Below, in pieces: positions 1-6,789 of a stretch of DNA of 11,644 nucleotides. Below the pieces are notes generated by a model, which saw nothing but the letters and a program-made list of their open reading frames with translations, searched no databases and was not told where the DNA came from. The DNA is from Candidatus Brocadiaceae bacterium. GTDB taxonomy: Bacteria; Planctomycetota; Brocadiia; Brocadiales; Brocadiaceae. How positions within the stretch are numbered: position 1 is the first letter of the stretch; each line of letters begins with the position of its first letter. Made by a program: the position numbers and the translations under genes. The stretch covers positions 1-11,644 of the forward strand of contig JANLHY010000392.1 of assembly GCA_024653795.1 (NCBI GenBank), read 5' to 3'.

Positions 1-1
1 T

Positions 2-115
2 GAGCTAGTCGGTTCAACGGCAGTTGTAATTGTGTCGGTTATTGTTATCGGAATATTTATTCTAGGGGTCGATTGGTTTGTATCTACTATTATGGAGTAC
101 ATAGGCGTGTTGTAA
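2..115 (+). CDS. secE: SecE, preprotein translocase subunit (3' end only)
   Basis: Partial gene: 37 codons and a TAA stop, read in frame from base 2. The visible peptide begins ELVGSTAVVIVSV and continues as one strongly hydrophobic stretch, then has a short tail after GVDWF. This matches the conserved C-terminal transmembrane helix of bacterial SecE, including the usual Ser-Thr before the helix and the Asp after it. SecE clamps the two halves of SecY in the inner-membrane Sec channel. Its place directly upstream of nusG is the standard bacterial order and supports the call. The N-terminal part, including the cytosolic amphipathic helix, lies outside the window, so the start, the full length and any extra N-terminal helices cannot be judged. 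Confidence 0.9.
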   Translation, partial: ELVGSTAVVIVSVIVIGIFILGVDWFVSTIMEYIGVL

Positions 116-146
116 TTTTAGCAAACTTGGGTGAAGAGATGGGTAG

Positions 147-163
147 TACATGTTCCGCATGTA
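147..163 (+). repeat. Small inverted repeat downstream of secE
   Basis: TACATG, a five-base spacer TTCCG, then CATGTA form a perfect 6-base stem. It could be an RNA hairpin or a dyad site for a DNA-binding protein. The stem is short and there is no following U-tract, so it does not look like a Rho-independent terminator. Short palindromes of this size also occur by chance. Confidence 0.35.
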
Positions 164-172
164 ACACTTACT

Positions 173-240
173 TTGAATTAGAGAGATTCCTCAGAAATAT
201 CAACTCTTTAAATTCCTACCGAGTTAAAAATTGAATTAGA
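173..240 (+). repeat. Ten-base direct repeat upstream of nusG
   Basis: TTGAATTAGA occurs at 173-182 and again at 231-240, with starts 58 bases apart. A related nine-base word, TTAATTAGA, runs into the nusG start codon (292-300). The AT-rich composition raises the chance of coincidence. If functional, the copies could be protein-binding sites or the remains of a local duplication. Confidence 0.35.
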
Positions 241-299
241 TTCTTTACATACGGCAGTACATAAAAACTATTTTAAAATATTTTCTGTAGGTTAATTAG

Positions 300-848
300 A
301 TGCCCAAACAGTGGTATGTTTTGCGTGTACAAAGCAATAAAGAGGATAAAGTCAAGCAAGGTTTGATAGAGCGAATTAAAGCTGGGGGTTTAGAGGGGTT
401 GATATCGAATGTTTTGGTTCCCAGCGAGAAAGTATCAGAAATAAAAGGTGGGAAAAAAAAGATAACCGAGAAAAAAATATATCCAGGTTATATAATTGCT
501 GAAGTAGAAGTTGACGAACACGGGCAGATACCCAGGGAGGTTTGGTTTCTGATTCGAGAAACGCCTGGCGCTGGTGACTTTATTGGCGGTCAAAACAAAC
601 CTGTGCCAATGGCAGCTTATGAGGTCGAAAAGTTATTATCTGAGGCAGAGCACAAAGAAGAAAAGCCTCGTGCAAAAATAGAGTTTCATGAGGGTGAAAA
701 AGTCCGGGTCAAAGAAGGCCCGTTTGAAAATTATGATGGGACCGTCGAGGAAGTGTTACCTGCGAGTGGCCGTTTAAAAGTAATGTTAACGGTATTTGGC
801 CGGGCAACTCCAGTTGAATTGGAATATTGGCAGGTTGAGGCTATTTGA
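300..848 (+). CDS. nusG: Transcription termination/antitermination factor NusG
   Basis: NusG is a cytoplasmic elongation factor that rides on RNA polymerase, suppresses pausing, assists Rho, and links polymerase to ribosomal S10. At 182 residues it is the usual length. The NGN domain fills about residues 3-112, with WYVLRVQSN near the start and PGYI at 62-65. A KOW domain follows at about 127-180, ending in the typical FGRATPVELE segment (166-175). The loop GGKKK (50-54) and the ETPGAGDF segment resemble planctomycete NusG as I recall it. The ATG at 300 is the first possible start, because the codon just before it in frame is TAG. The ribosome-binding site is weak (TAGG at 288-291). A run of eight A (453-460) and a run of seven A (471-477) lie inside the gene. 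The stop is TGA. Confidence 0.97.
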   Translation: MPKQWYVLRVQSNKEDKVKQGLIERIKAGGLEGLISNVLVPSEKVSEIKGGKKKITEKKIYPGYIIAEVEVDEHGQIPREVWFLIRETPGAGDFIGGQNKPVPMAAYEVEKLLSEAEHKEEKPRAKIEFHEGEKVRVKEGPFENYDGTVEEVLPASGRLKVMLTVFGRATPVELEYWQVEAI

Positions 849-863
849 TACTAGGAGCATAAA

Positions 864-1289
864 ATGGCAAAAGAGATTTTAACAAAGATTAAATTACAAT
901 GTCCGGGAGGGCAAGCAACGCCGGCACCACCGGTAGGACCAGCTCTTGGTCAACATGGAGTGAATATAGGACAATTTGTTAAACAGTTTAATGATAGAAC
1001 GAAGGATTTGCAGGGTATGGTAACGCCTGTAGAGATCACTGTTTTTAAAGATAAATCATTTACTTTTATTATAAAATCTCCACCAGCATCTGTATTGTTA
1101 AAACAACTGGCTGGTATCGCAAAGGGCTCTTCGGAACCGAACAAGCAGAAAGTCGGACAGGTAAACAAGCAACAATTGAAAGAAATTGCTACAAAAAAAC
1201 TAGCAGATTTGAATGCAGGCAATTTAGATGCCGCTGTTAAAATAATAGAGGGAACTGCCCGTAATATGGGGATTAAGGTGGTTGATTAA
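864..1289 (+). CDS. rplK: 50S ribosomal protein L11
   Basis: L11 sits at the base of the ribosomal stalk, binds the GTPase-associated region of 23S rRNA, and is part of the thiostrepton target and the stringent-response trigger. The 141 residues match the usual length. The N-terminal domain carries ATPAPPVGPALGQHGVNI at about 18-35, with the prolines at 22, 23 and 26 that matter for thiostrepton-class drugs. The C-terminal rRNA-binding domain ends with IEGTARNMGI, the family signature. The gene starts 15 bases after nusG with a good AGGAG site (853-857), six bases before the ATG. Its position next to rplA is the classic L11-L1 pair. I could not identify an L1-binding translational operator in the short leader. 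Confidence 0.98.
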   Translation: MAKEILTKIKLQCPGGQATPAPPVGPALGQHGVNIGQFVKQFNDRTKDLQGMVTPVEITVFKDKSFTFIIKSPPASVLLKQLAGIAKGSSEPNKQKVGQVNKQQLKEIATKKLADLNAGNLDAAVKIIEGTARNMGIKVVD

Positions 1290-1321
1290 GTTTCCTGTGT
1301 GTTCTTCGGGTAGTTTTAATA

Positions 1322-1345
1322 GAAAGTAATAAAGGAAAGTAATAA
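1322..1345 (+). repeat. Tandem 11-base repeat spanning the rplA ribosome-binding site
   Basis: GAAAGTAATAA is present at 1322-1332 and again at 1335-1345, a 13-base period. The AAGGA that probably serves as the rplA ribosome-binding site (1332-1336) lies at the junction, ten bases before the ATG at 1347. It may be a small local duplication in the 57-base rplK-rplA gap. Confidence 0.5.
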
Positions 1346-1346
1346 T

Positions 1347-2027
1347 ATGGCAAAAAGAAGTAAAAGATATTTAGAATCCAGGAAGGTTGTAGACACAGAA
1401 AAAAAATACGGGATAAATGAGGCTGTTAAATTACTAAAGTCGCTTAAACCCGCAAAGTTTAATGAAAGCGTTGAAGTCGCAATGAAGTTGGGTATTGATC
1501 CAAAGCAATCGGATCAGCTTATCAGGGGATCTATTTCATTGCCGAAGGGTATCGGTAAAAGCCTTAAAGTAATTGTTTTTGCCAGTGGTGAAAAAGCAGT
1601 TATAGCAAAAAAGGCAGGAGCGGATGAAGTGGGTGCCGAAGATTTGGTGAAAAAGGTGGAGGGTGGATGGGCTGATTTTGATGTGGCAATTTCCACTTCA
1701 GATATGATGAGATTGGTAGGTAAGTTAGGTAGGATACTTGGGCCACAAGGGAAGATGCCATCACCAAAATCTGGAACAGTAACGGATGATATCGAAACTG
1801 CAGTAAAAGAATTTAAAGCAGGTAAAATTGAATATAGAACTGACGCCGGTGGAAATGTGCATGCACTTGTTGGTAAACTCTCATTCACAGATGCTGATTT
1901 AGAGGATAATATAAATACGTTTGTCAAGCATATCGTGAACTCACGTCCTTCGTCAGCAAAGGGAGAGTTTGTGGAAAAGGTTTCGGTGTCTTCAACCATG
2001 AGCCTTGGAATAATGTTACAGGTTTAA
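1347..2027 (+). CDS. rplA: 50S ribosomal protein L1
   Basis: L1 forms the mobile arm near the ribosomal E site, which helps release deacylated tRNA. In many bacteria it also represses its own L11-L1 mRNA. The length is 226 residues, slightly short of the usual 229-235. Domain I is split around a central domain II. The segment FNESVEVAMKLGIDPKQSDQ (38-57) and the signature LGPQGKMPSPKSGTVT (131-146) are clear. A motif commonly written LPHGTGK in the family reads LPKGIGK here (65-71). The likely ribosome-binding site is AAGGA at 1332-1336, within a tandem repeat. The 57-base gap to rplK is the longest inside the rplK-rpsG block. Confidence 0.98.
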   Translation: MAKRSKRYLESRKVVDTEKKYGINEAVKLLKSLKPAKFNESVEVAMKLGIDPKQSDQLIRGSISLPKGIGKSLKVIVFASGEKAVIAKKAGADEVGAEDLVKKVEGGWADFDVAISTSDMMRLVGKLGRILGPQGKMPSPKSGTVTDDIETAVKEFKAGKIEYRTDAGGNVHALVGKLSFTDADLEDNINTFVKHIVNSRPSSAKGEFVEKVSVSSTMSLGIMLQV

Positions 2028-2060
2028 TAAGAAATACTGTGAAGGGAAGTAAAAAGAGCA

Positions 2061-2588
2061 ATGGCAAATGAATTAAAAAAACTTATTGTAAAAGAAATGG
2101 TGGCGCAGTACCGCAATACGAATAATTACCTGGTAGTTGGTTATCAGGGGATAAACTCGTTGCAATTCGATGAATTGAGAAAAAATTTACGTAAAAAGAA
2201 AATTTATCTGGAAATAATTAAAAATTCGCTTGCAGCAATTGCGTTTAAAGAGATTGGGATTGCGGGGATTGTAAACCTTCTAACAGGCCCTTCTGCCATA
2301 GCAACTGGTGAGGGAGATCCGGCAATTATGGCAAAAGAAACAATTGATTGGTCAAAAAAAATACCAGCTTTCAGTTTACGTGGTGGTTTTGTTGACGGAG
2401 CAATGCTTTCCGCAGATGATATAAAGAACCTGGCAAAACTACCAACTATGCCTGTACTTCGTGCGCAAATAATTACTGGTATCAATGCCACCATCGTGGG
2501 AGTTGTGAGTTCGTTTAATGCTGTTTTACTCGGCTTGGCCACTGTATTCCAGGCAATTAAAGATAAAAAAGAGAAAAGTGGTGAATAG
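2061..2588 (+). CDS. rplJ: 50S ribosomal protein L10
   Basis: L10 anchors the L7/L12 dimers on the ribosomal stalk, binding 23S rRNA with its N-terminal domain and L12 with a long C-terminal helix. It has 175 residues, about ten more than E. coli L10. Visible features are the N-terminal domain with NYLVVGYQGI and KNSLAAIA, then a GPSAIATGEGDP segment, and a hydrophobic C-terminal helix ending in a charged KDKKEKSGE tail. The ribosome-binding site is not ideal: GAAGGGA (2041-2047) is 13 bases from the ATG, and AAGAG (2054-2058) is only two bases from it. The 33-base gap after rplA leaves no room for the long L10-binding leader of enterobacteria. A run of eight A lies at 2354-2361. Confidence 0.97.
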   Translation: MANELKKLIVKEMVAQYRNTNNYLVVGYQGINSLQFDELRKNLRKKKIYLEIIKNSLAAIAFKEIGIAGIVNLLTGPSAIATGEGDPAIMAKETIDWSKKIPAFSLRGGFVDGAMLSADDIKNLAKLPTMPVLRAQIITGINATIVGVVSSFNAVLLGLATVFQAIKDKKEKSGE

Positions 2589-2611
2589 TTTTTGTGGGAT
2601 TACTGAAAAGG

Positions 2612-2620
2612 TAGGAGGAT
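2612..2620 (+). promoter_or_regulatory. Strong ribosome-binding site of rplL
   Basis: TAGGAGGAT carries a full GGAGG core (2614-2618) six bases before the rplL ATG at 2625. It is the best Shine-Dalgarno match in the window. L12 is the only ribosomal protein present in several copies per ribosome, so a stronger initiation signal than its neighbours fits the need for excess synthesis. It also fixes the rplL start. Confidence 0.8.
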
Positions 2621-2624
2621 AAAA

Positions 2625-3044
2625 ATGACGCAGGTAAGTGAAGAGAAGATAGTTGAGTCTTCTGGTAAAATTGCACAAGTGCTCGATTTGGTGGCAGGAA
2701 TGACGTTGCTTGAAGCTTCGCAACTCGTGAAAGCTTTTGAGCAGAAGTTCGGCGTTTCAGCGGCAGCAGTAGCTGCGGTACCGGCAGGTGTAGCAGCGGC
2801 GGCAGAGAGCAAGGCTCCTGCGGCAGAGGAAAAAACAGCCTTTGATGTGATATTAAAGGAGGGAGGCGCAAATAAAATCCAGGTAATTAAGGCTGTCCGG
2901 GCAGAAACTAATTTAGGATTAAAAGAGGCTAAAGACTTGGTGGAAGGCGCTCCCAAGACTGTTAAAGAAGGAGTATCAAAAGAAGATGCAGAAAAGATAA
3001 AGAAAGCACTTGAGGCTGCGGGAGCAAAAGTAGAAATCAAGTAA
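2625..3044 (+). CDS. rplL: 50S ribosomal protein L7/L12
   Basis: L12 is the multicopy stalk protein that recruits and stimulates the translational GTPases. The protein has 139 residues, against about 120 in E. coli. The N-terminal dimerisation domain (1-44) starts roughly 12 residues earlier than in E. coli, with a Glu- and Ser-containing lead. An Ala/Val/Pro-rich hinge follows (about 45-68). The C-terminal factor-binding domain (about 71-139) is very conserved, with FDVILKEGGANKIQVIKAVR and LGLKEAKDLVEGAP. A strong GGAGG at 2614-2618 decides the ATG at 2625. The gene lies 36 bases after rplJ, the normal L10-L12 order. No terminator or attenuator is seen in the 36 bases before rpoB. Confidence 0.98.
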   Translation: MTQVSEEKIVESSGKIAQVLDLVAGMTLLEASQLVKAFEQKFGVSAAAVAAVPAGVAAAAESKAPAAEEKTAFDVILKEGGANKIQVIKAVRAETNLGLKEAKDLVEGAPKTVKEGVSKEDAEKIKKALEAAGAKVEIK

Positions 3045-3071
3045 TAGGTAGTTCCACTCACTTTGAAAATC

Positions 3072-3075
3072 AGGA
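3072..3075 (+). promoter_or_regulatory. Probable ribosome-binding site that sets the rpoB start
   Basis: AGGA lies five bases before the ATG at 3081. An in-frame TTG at 3063 could also start the gene, with AGGTAG (3046-3051) eleven bases ahead of it, and would add six residues (MKIRKI). I prefer the ATG because its spacing is closer and it avoids a rare start codon. Both remain possible. Confidence 0.55.
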
Positions 3076-3080
3076 AAATT

Positions 3081-6000
3081 ATGGAAATTCGTAATTATAG
3101 CAAGGTTGAGGATGTTATAGAAATCCAAAACCTCGTACAAATTCAGACAAAAGCATATCGTGATTTTTTGCAAGCTGATGTACCTGCTTCCAAAAGGAAG
3201 AATTATGGTATAGAAATGATATTAAGAGAAATATTTCCTGTAAGTAACTACGACGGGACATTATCACTCGATTACATTAAATATGAGCTTGGTAAGCCAC
3301 GATATACTCAGGATGAATGCAGGCAATTACGCCTGACCTATGGCCGTCCATTTAGGATTTGGTTGCGGCTAAATAAAGCGGAACCAATTGAAGAAGAGGT
3401 TTATCTGGGTGAAATCCCGGTAATGATTGGTGGTGGTGAACTTATTATTAATGGTACTGAAAGAGTAATTGTAACCCAATTACACCGCTCGCCTGGTATA
3501 GATTTTATCGAGGAGTTTCATGCCGAAAAAAAGCTGCACTCATGTCGAATTATCCCGGAAAGAGGAAGCTGGATTGAATTGGAGGTAGGGAAGAAGGATA
3601 TTCTTACCGTGAAAATTGACCAGAGCGGAAAATTACCTGCTACTTGTTTTCTTAGGGCATTGTCAGATGAGTATACAAACGACGAAGATATTATTAAGCT
3701 ATTCTACGAAACAGAAACTGTAAAGATTTCAGACTATTCGTCGGCTACGAAATTAAGAGGCAGGCACACAGTCGAAAAGATTGTAAATCCTCAAACAGGG
3801 GAGATCGTATTGGAGGCAGGCCGCCAAATCTCCGATACGACAATAAAAGCGATTACTAATCTGGAGATTAAAAAAATCGAAGTAATCAAGAAGTTGGAAG
3901 ATCCTCTGATATTGAACTCATTGGAATCGGATTTTACAAAATCTCATGAAGACGCACTGTTAAAGATGTATGTGAGATTTCGTCCTGGAAATCCCCAACA
4001 AGTAGAGAAAGCAAAACAGCTATTTTATGATAAGTTTTTTGATGCGAAGAGATATCGGCTGGGGTCTGTCGGAAGATTTAGATTAAACAGGAAATTAGGG
4101 CACAATATTAACGAAGCCGTAATGACATTGCAAAAGGAAGATTATGTAGAAGCTATACGGTACATAATGAAATTACGCAAGGGTGAACCTGGTGTATCTG
4201 TTGACGATATTGATAATTTGGGCAATCGAAGGCTTCGATCCATCGATGAGTTGGCGGGGGAAGAATTACGCAAGGGATTTTTGAAATTGAGAAGAACCGT
4301 ACAGGAGAGGTTAAGCGTAAAAGATTCTGAACTATTAACGCCACGGTCTCTCGTAAACTCTAAAACCATTATTTCAGCGATTGAGTATTTCTTCAGCCGA
4401 AGTGAACTATCGCAGGTGTTAGACCAAACAAACCCCTTGGCGCAATTAACGCACGAAAGAAGGTTGAGTGCATTAGGGCCTGGCGGGTTGAATAGAAAGC
4501 GGGCAGGGTTTGAGGTGCGAGACGTTCACGTATCACATTATGGCAGAGTTTGTCCCATTGAGACACCAGAAGGTACAAATATAGGTTTGATTTCATCTCT
4601 GAGTATTTATGCCTCAACAGATGAATATGGGTTTTTGATTGCCCCATATCGTATAATTGATAAAGGAAAGATTACTGAAAAAATCACATATCTTCGTGCA
4701 GACGAAGAAGAAAATAAATTGATAGCTCCTGCAGATGTGCTGATTAAGGGCAAGGTAAAATTAGAAAAAGAGAATGTATTATGTAGATATAATGGAGATT
4801 TCCAACAACAGAGTTTTAAAGATGTAAATTACATGGATGTATCACCAAAGCAACTGGTAGGGGTATCTGCTAGTCTAATTCCTTTCCTTGAACATAGCGA
4901 TGCAAATAGGGCGCTGATGGGTTCTAATATGCAAAGGCAGGCAGTTCCGTTGTTAATAACAGAGCCTCCAATAGTGGCCACGGGAATGGAGAGGGTTGTT
5001 GCTCAAAATTCAAGCATGACGGTGCAGGCTGAGAATGCGGGGACGGTAACAAAGGTAACAGCTTGTGAAATTGTAATAAACGATAGAGATGTCTATGAAC
5101 TGAGGAAATTTGTAGGGCTTAATGAAGGCACCTGTTTGAATCAGAAACCCATAGTTATTGAAGGACAGAAGGTAAAAAAGGGAGAGATTATTGCGGATGG
5201 CGCTGCGACATGTAATGGAGAATTGAGTCTGGGTAAAAATGTGGTGGTAGCTTTCGTGACGTGGGACGGGTACAACTTTGAGGATGCAATAGTTATCAGC
5301 GAAGCGTTGTTAAAGGACGATCGATTTACTTCCATACATAGGGATGAGTTTGAAGTAGAAATTAGAGAGACAAAGTTGGGAAGAGAAGAATTTACGCGTG
5401 ACATTCCTAATGTTTCAGAGAAGGCATTAAGAAATCTTGATGAAAACGGCGTTATACGGACTGGAACAAAAGTAAAACCAGGAGATATCCTGGTAGGCAA
5501 GATCGCACCAAAAAGCAGGAGCGAGTTGTCTCCTGAGGAAAAATTGTTGCACGCTATTTTTGGCCGTGCAGGCGAAGATGTAAAAAATGAATCGCTGGAA
5601 GTGTCATCTGGTATGGATGGTATTATTATAAATACCCAGGTATTTTCGAGAAAGTCTTACCTCTCTGATGATAAAAGACAAAAAATATTGCAAGAAATAA
5701 ATGATATTGAAACGAAATACGATGAACAAATTTCAAAAGAATTTGTCAAAATGTTAAAAGCAATTGATGAAGAAATAAAAGAGCCTTTAGTAGACATACA
5801 AACAGGACAGACGTACGCAATTGAACGAGGTATGCCTGTGAAGTCAATCCTTCTGTTAGAGGAACGTTTTGATATCGAAAATATAGAGTTTAGCAATAAA
5901 AAGAAAAAGGGAAAGGCCATAGAAATAAGCGGTGAATATTGTGAAAAAATTGAGTTATTGAAAGACGATAGAGATAGGAAGATTAATCATTTAAAACGGG

Positions 6001-6773
6001 GTGATGAATTACCAACAGGAGTATTGGAGCTTGCCAAAGTATCGATTGCCACAAAGAGAAAGCTGTCGGTGGGTGACAAGATGGCGGGCAGGCATGGGAA
6101 TAAAGGTGTTATTTCCAAGATTCTCCCTGAAGAGGACATGCCATTTTTAGCTGATGGAACACGAGTGGAAATGTTGTTGAATCCATTAGGTGTGCCTTCA
6201 AGAATGAACGTAGGACAAATTCTTGAGACTCATTTGGGATGGGCTGCGAAAAAATTAGGGTTCCGAACCGTAACACCGATTTTTGAGGGTGCAACGGAAG
6301 AAGAAATTCGGGCAACCCTGAAAGAAGCTGGTTTACCGGAAGATGGTAAATCAGTTTTATACGATGGGCGCACTGGAGAACTTTTAGAGCAAAAGGTTAC
6401 CGTTGGCTATATGTATATGCTCAAGCTGCATCATCTGGTAGACGAAAAAGTACATGCGAGGGCGACAGGCCCGTACTCGTTGATTACGCAGCAACCGCTA
6501 GGTGGAAAGGCAAGATTTGGTGGTCAGAGGTTTGGTGAAATGGAAGTATGGGCCCTTGAAGCATATGGCGCTGCGCACAATCTGCAGGAATTGCTTACCG
6601 TGAAGAGTGATGATGTTGAGGGAAGGACAAAGATATATGAGTCGATGGTAAAGGGTGAGAACACATTAGAGGCTGGCACCCCTGCATCGTTTGAAGTGCT
6701 TTCTAACGAAATTGCTGGCTTGGGTTTGAGCTTGAAATTAGAGAAGACAAAGATGGAAGTTTTAAAAGAGTAA
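3081..6773 (+). CDS. rpoB: DNA-directed RNA polymerase subunit beta
   Basis: Beta forms one pincer of RNA polymerase and half of its active site. From the ATG at 3081 it has 1230 residues, between B. subtilis (about 1190) and E. coli (1342). Landmarks: INGTERVIV at about 123-131; the rifampicin region at 438-466, then CPIETPEG at 491-498; WDGYNFEDAIVISE; EEKLLHAIFGRAGEDVK; the catalytic GDKMAGRHGNKG at 998-1009 with Lys1000 and Lys1008 (E. coli 1065 and 1073); and the C-terminal GGKARFGGQRFGEMEVWALE from about 1141, which closes on the beta' subunit. Relative to Firmicutes there is an insert of about 115 residues (858-972), charged and helix-prone. In the rifampicin pocket Gln513, Asp516, His526 and Ser531 (E. 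coli numbers) are kept, but Phe514 is Val. The gene is 36 bases after rplL and separate from rpoC. Confidence 0.98.
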   Translation: MEIRNYSKVEDVIEIQNLVQIQTKAYRDFLQADVPASKRKNYGIEMILREIFPVSNYDGTLSLDYIKYELGKPRYTQDECRQLRLTYGRPFRIWLRLNKAEPIEEEVYLGEIPVMIGGGELIINGTERVIVTQLHRSPGIDFIEEFHAEKKLHSCRIIPERGSWIELEVGKKDILTVKIDQSGKLPATCFLRALSDEYTNDEDIIKLFYETETVKISDYSSATKLRGRHTVEKIVNPQTGEIVLEAGRQISDTTIKAITNLEIKKIEVIKKLEDPLILNSLESDFTKSHEDALLKMYVRFRPGNPQQVEKAKQLFYDKFFDAKRYRLGSVGRFRLNRKLGHNINEAVMTLQKEDYVEAIRYIMKLRKGEPGVSVDDIDNLGNRRLRSIDELAGEELRKGFLKLRRTVQERLSVKDSELLTPRSLVNSKTIISAIEYFFSRSELSQVLDQTNPLAQLTHERRLSALGPGGLNRKRAGFEVRDVHVSHYGRVCPIETPEGTNIGLISSLSIYASTDEYGFLIAPYRIIDKGKITEKITYLRADEEENKLIAPADVLIKGKVKLEKENVLCRYNGDFQQQSFKDVNYMDVSPKQLVGVSASLIPFLEHSDANRALMGSNMQRQAVPLLITEPPIVATGMERVVAQNSSMTVQAENAGTVTKVTACEIVINDRDVYELRKFVGLNEGTCLNQKPIVIEGQKVKKGEIIADGAATCNGELSLGKNVVVAFVTWDGYNFEDAIVISEALLKDDRFTSIHRDEFEVEIRETKLGREEFTRDIPNVSEKALRNLDENGVIRTGTKVKPGDILVGKIAPKSRSELSPEEKLLHAIFGRAGEDVKNESLEVSSGMDGIIINTQVFSRKSYLSDDKRQKILQEINDIETKYDEQISKEFVKMLKAIDEEIKEPLVDIQTGQTYAIERGMPVKSILLLEERFDIENIEFSNKKKKGKAIEISGEYCEKIELLKDDRDRKINHLKRGDELPTGVLELAKVSIATKRKLSVGDKMAGRHGNKGVISKILPEEDMPFLADGTRVEMLLNPLGVPSRMNVGQILETHLGWAAKKLGFRTVTPIFEGATEEEIRATLKEAGLPEDGKSVLYDGRTGELLEQKVTVGYMYMLKLHHLVDEKVHARATGPYSLITQQPLGGKARFGGQRFGEMEVWALEAYGAAHNLQELLTVKSDDVEGRTKIYESMVKGENTLEAGTPASFEVLSNEIAGLGLSLKLEKTKMEVLKE

Positions 6774-6789
6774 TAGGAAGAATTCTAAA

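Larger units (their letters stand above)
116..299 (+). other. secE-nusG intergenic region with possible regulatory elements
   Basis: This 184-base AT-rich stretch is by far the longest gap in the window, so it is the most likely place for a regulatory signal ahead of nusG. It holds a perfect 6-base inverted repeat at 147-163, a 10-base direct repeat (173-182 and 231-240), and a 7-base repeat AGTACAT at 145-151 and 256-262. A TTTACA at 244-249 resembles a -35 box, but the nearest -10-like words are poorly spaced: TATTTT at 269-274 is 19 bases away and TAAAAT at 274-279 is 24 bases away. No T-run follows the inverted repeat, so no intrinsic terminator is seen. No tRNA is visible. A 31-codon frame at 139-234 is doubtful. 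Confidence 0.5.

Noticed and set aside
147..163. Hairpin after secE as a Rho-independent terminator
   Set aside because: The stem has only six pairs, is not GC-rich, and is followed by AACACTTACT rather than a T-run.
1290..1346. L1-binding operator in the rplK-rplA gap or rplK leader
   Set aside because: I looked for a hairpin with the conserved L1 recognition bases and saw none that I could support; a covariance search would be needed.
1514..1999. 161-codon open frame on the minus strand inside rplA
   Set aside because: It lies wholly antisense to a clear L1 gene, has Ser/Pro/Thr-rich low-information sequence typical of a shadow frame, and no recognisable domain.
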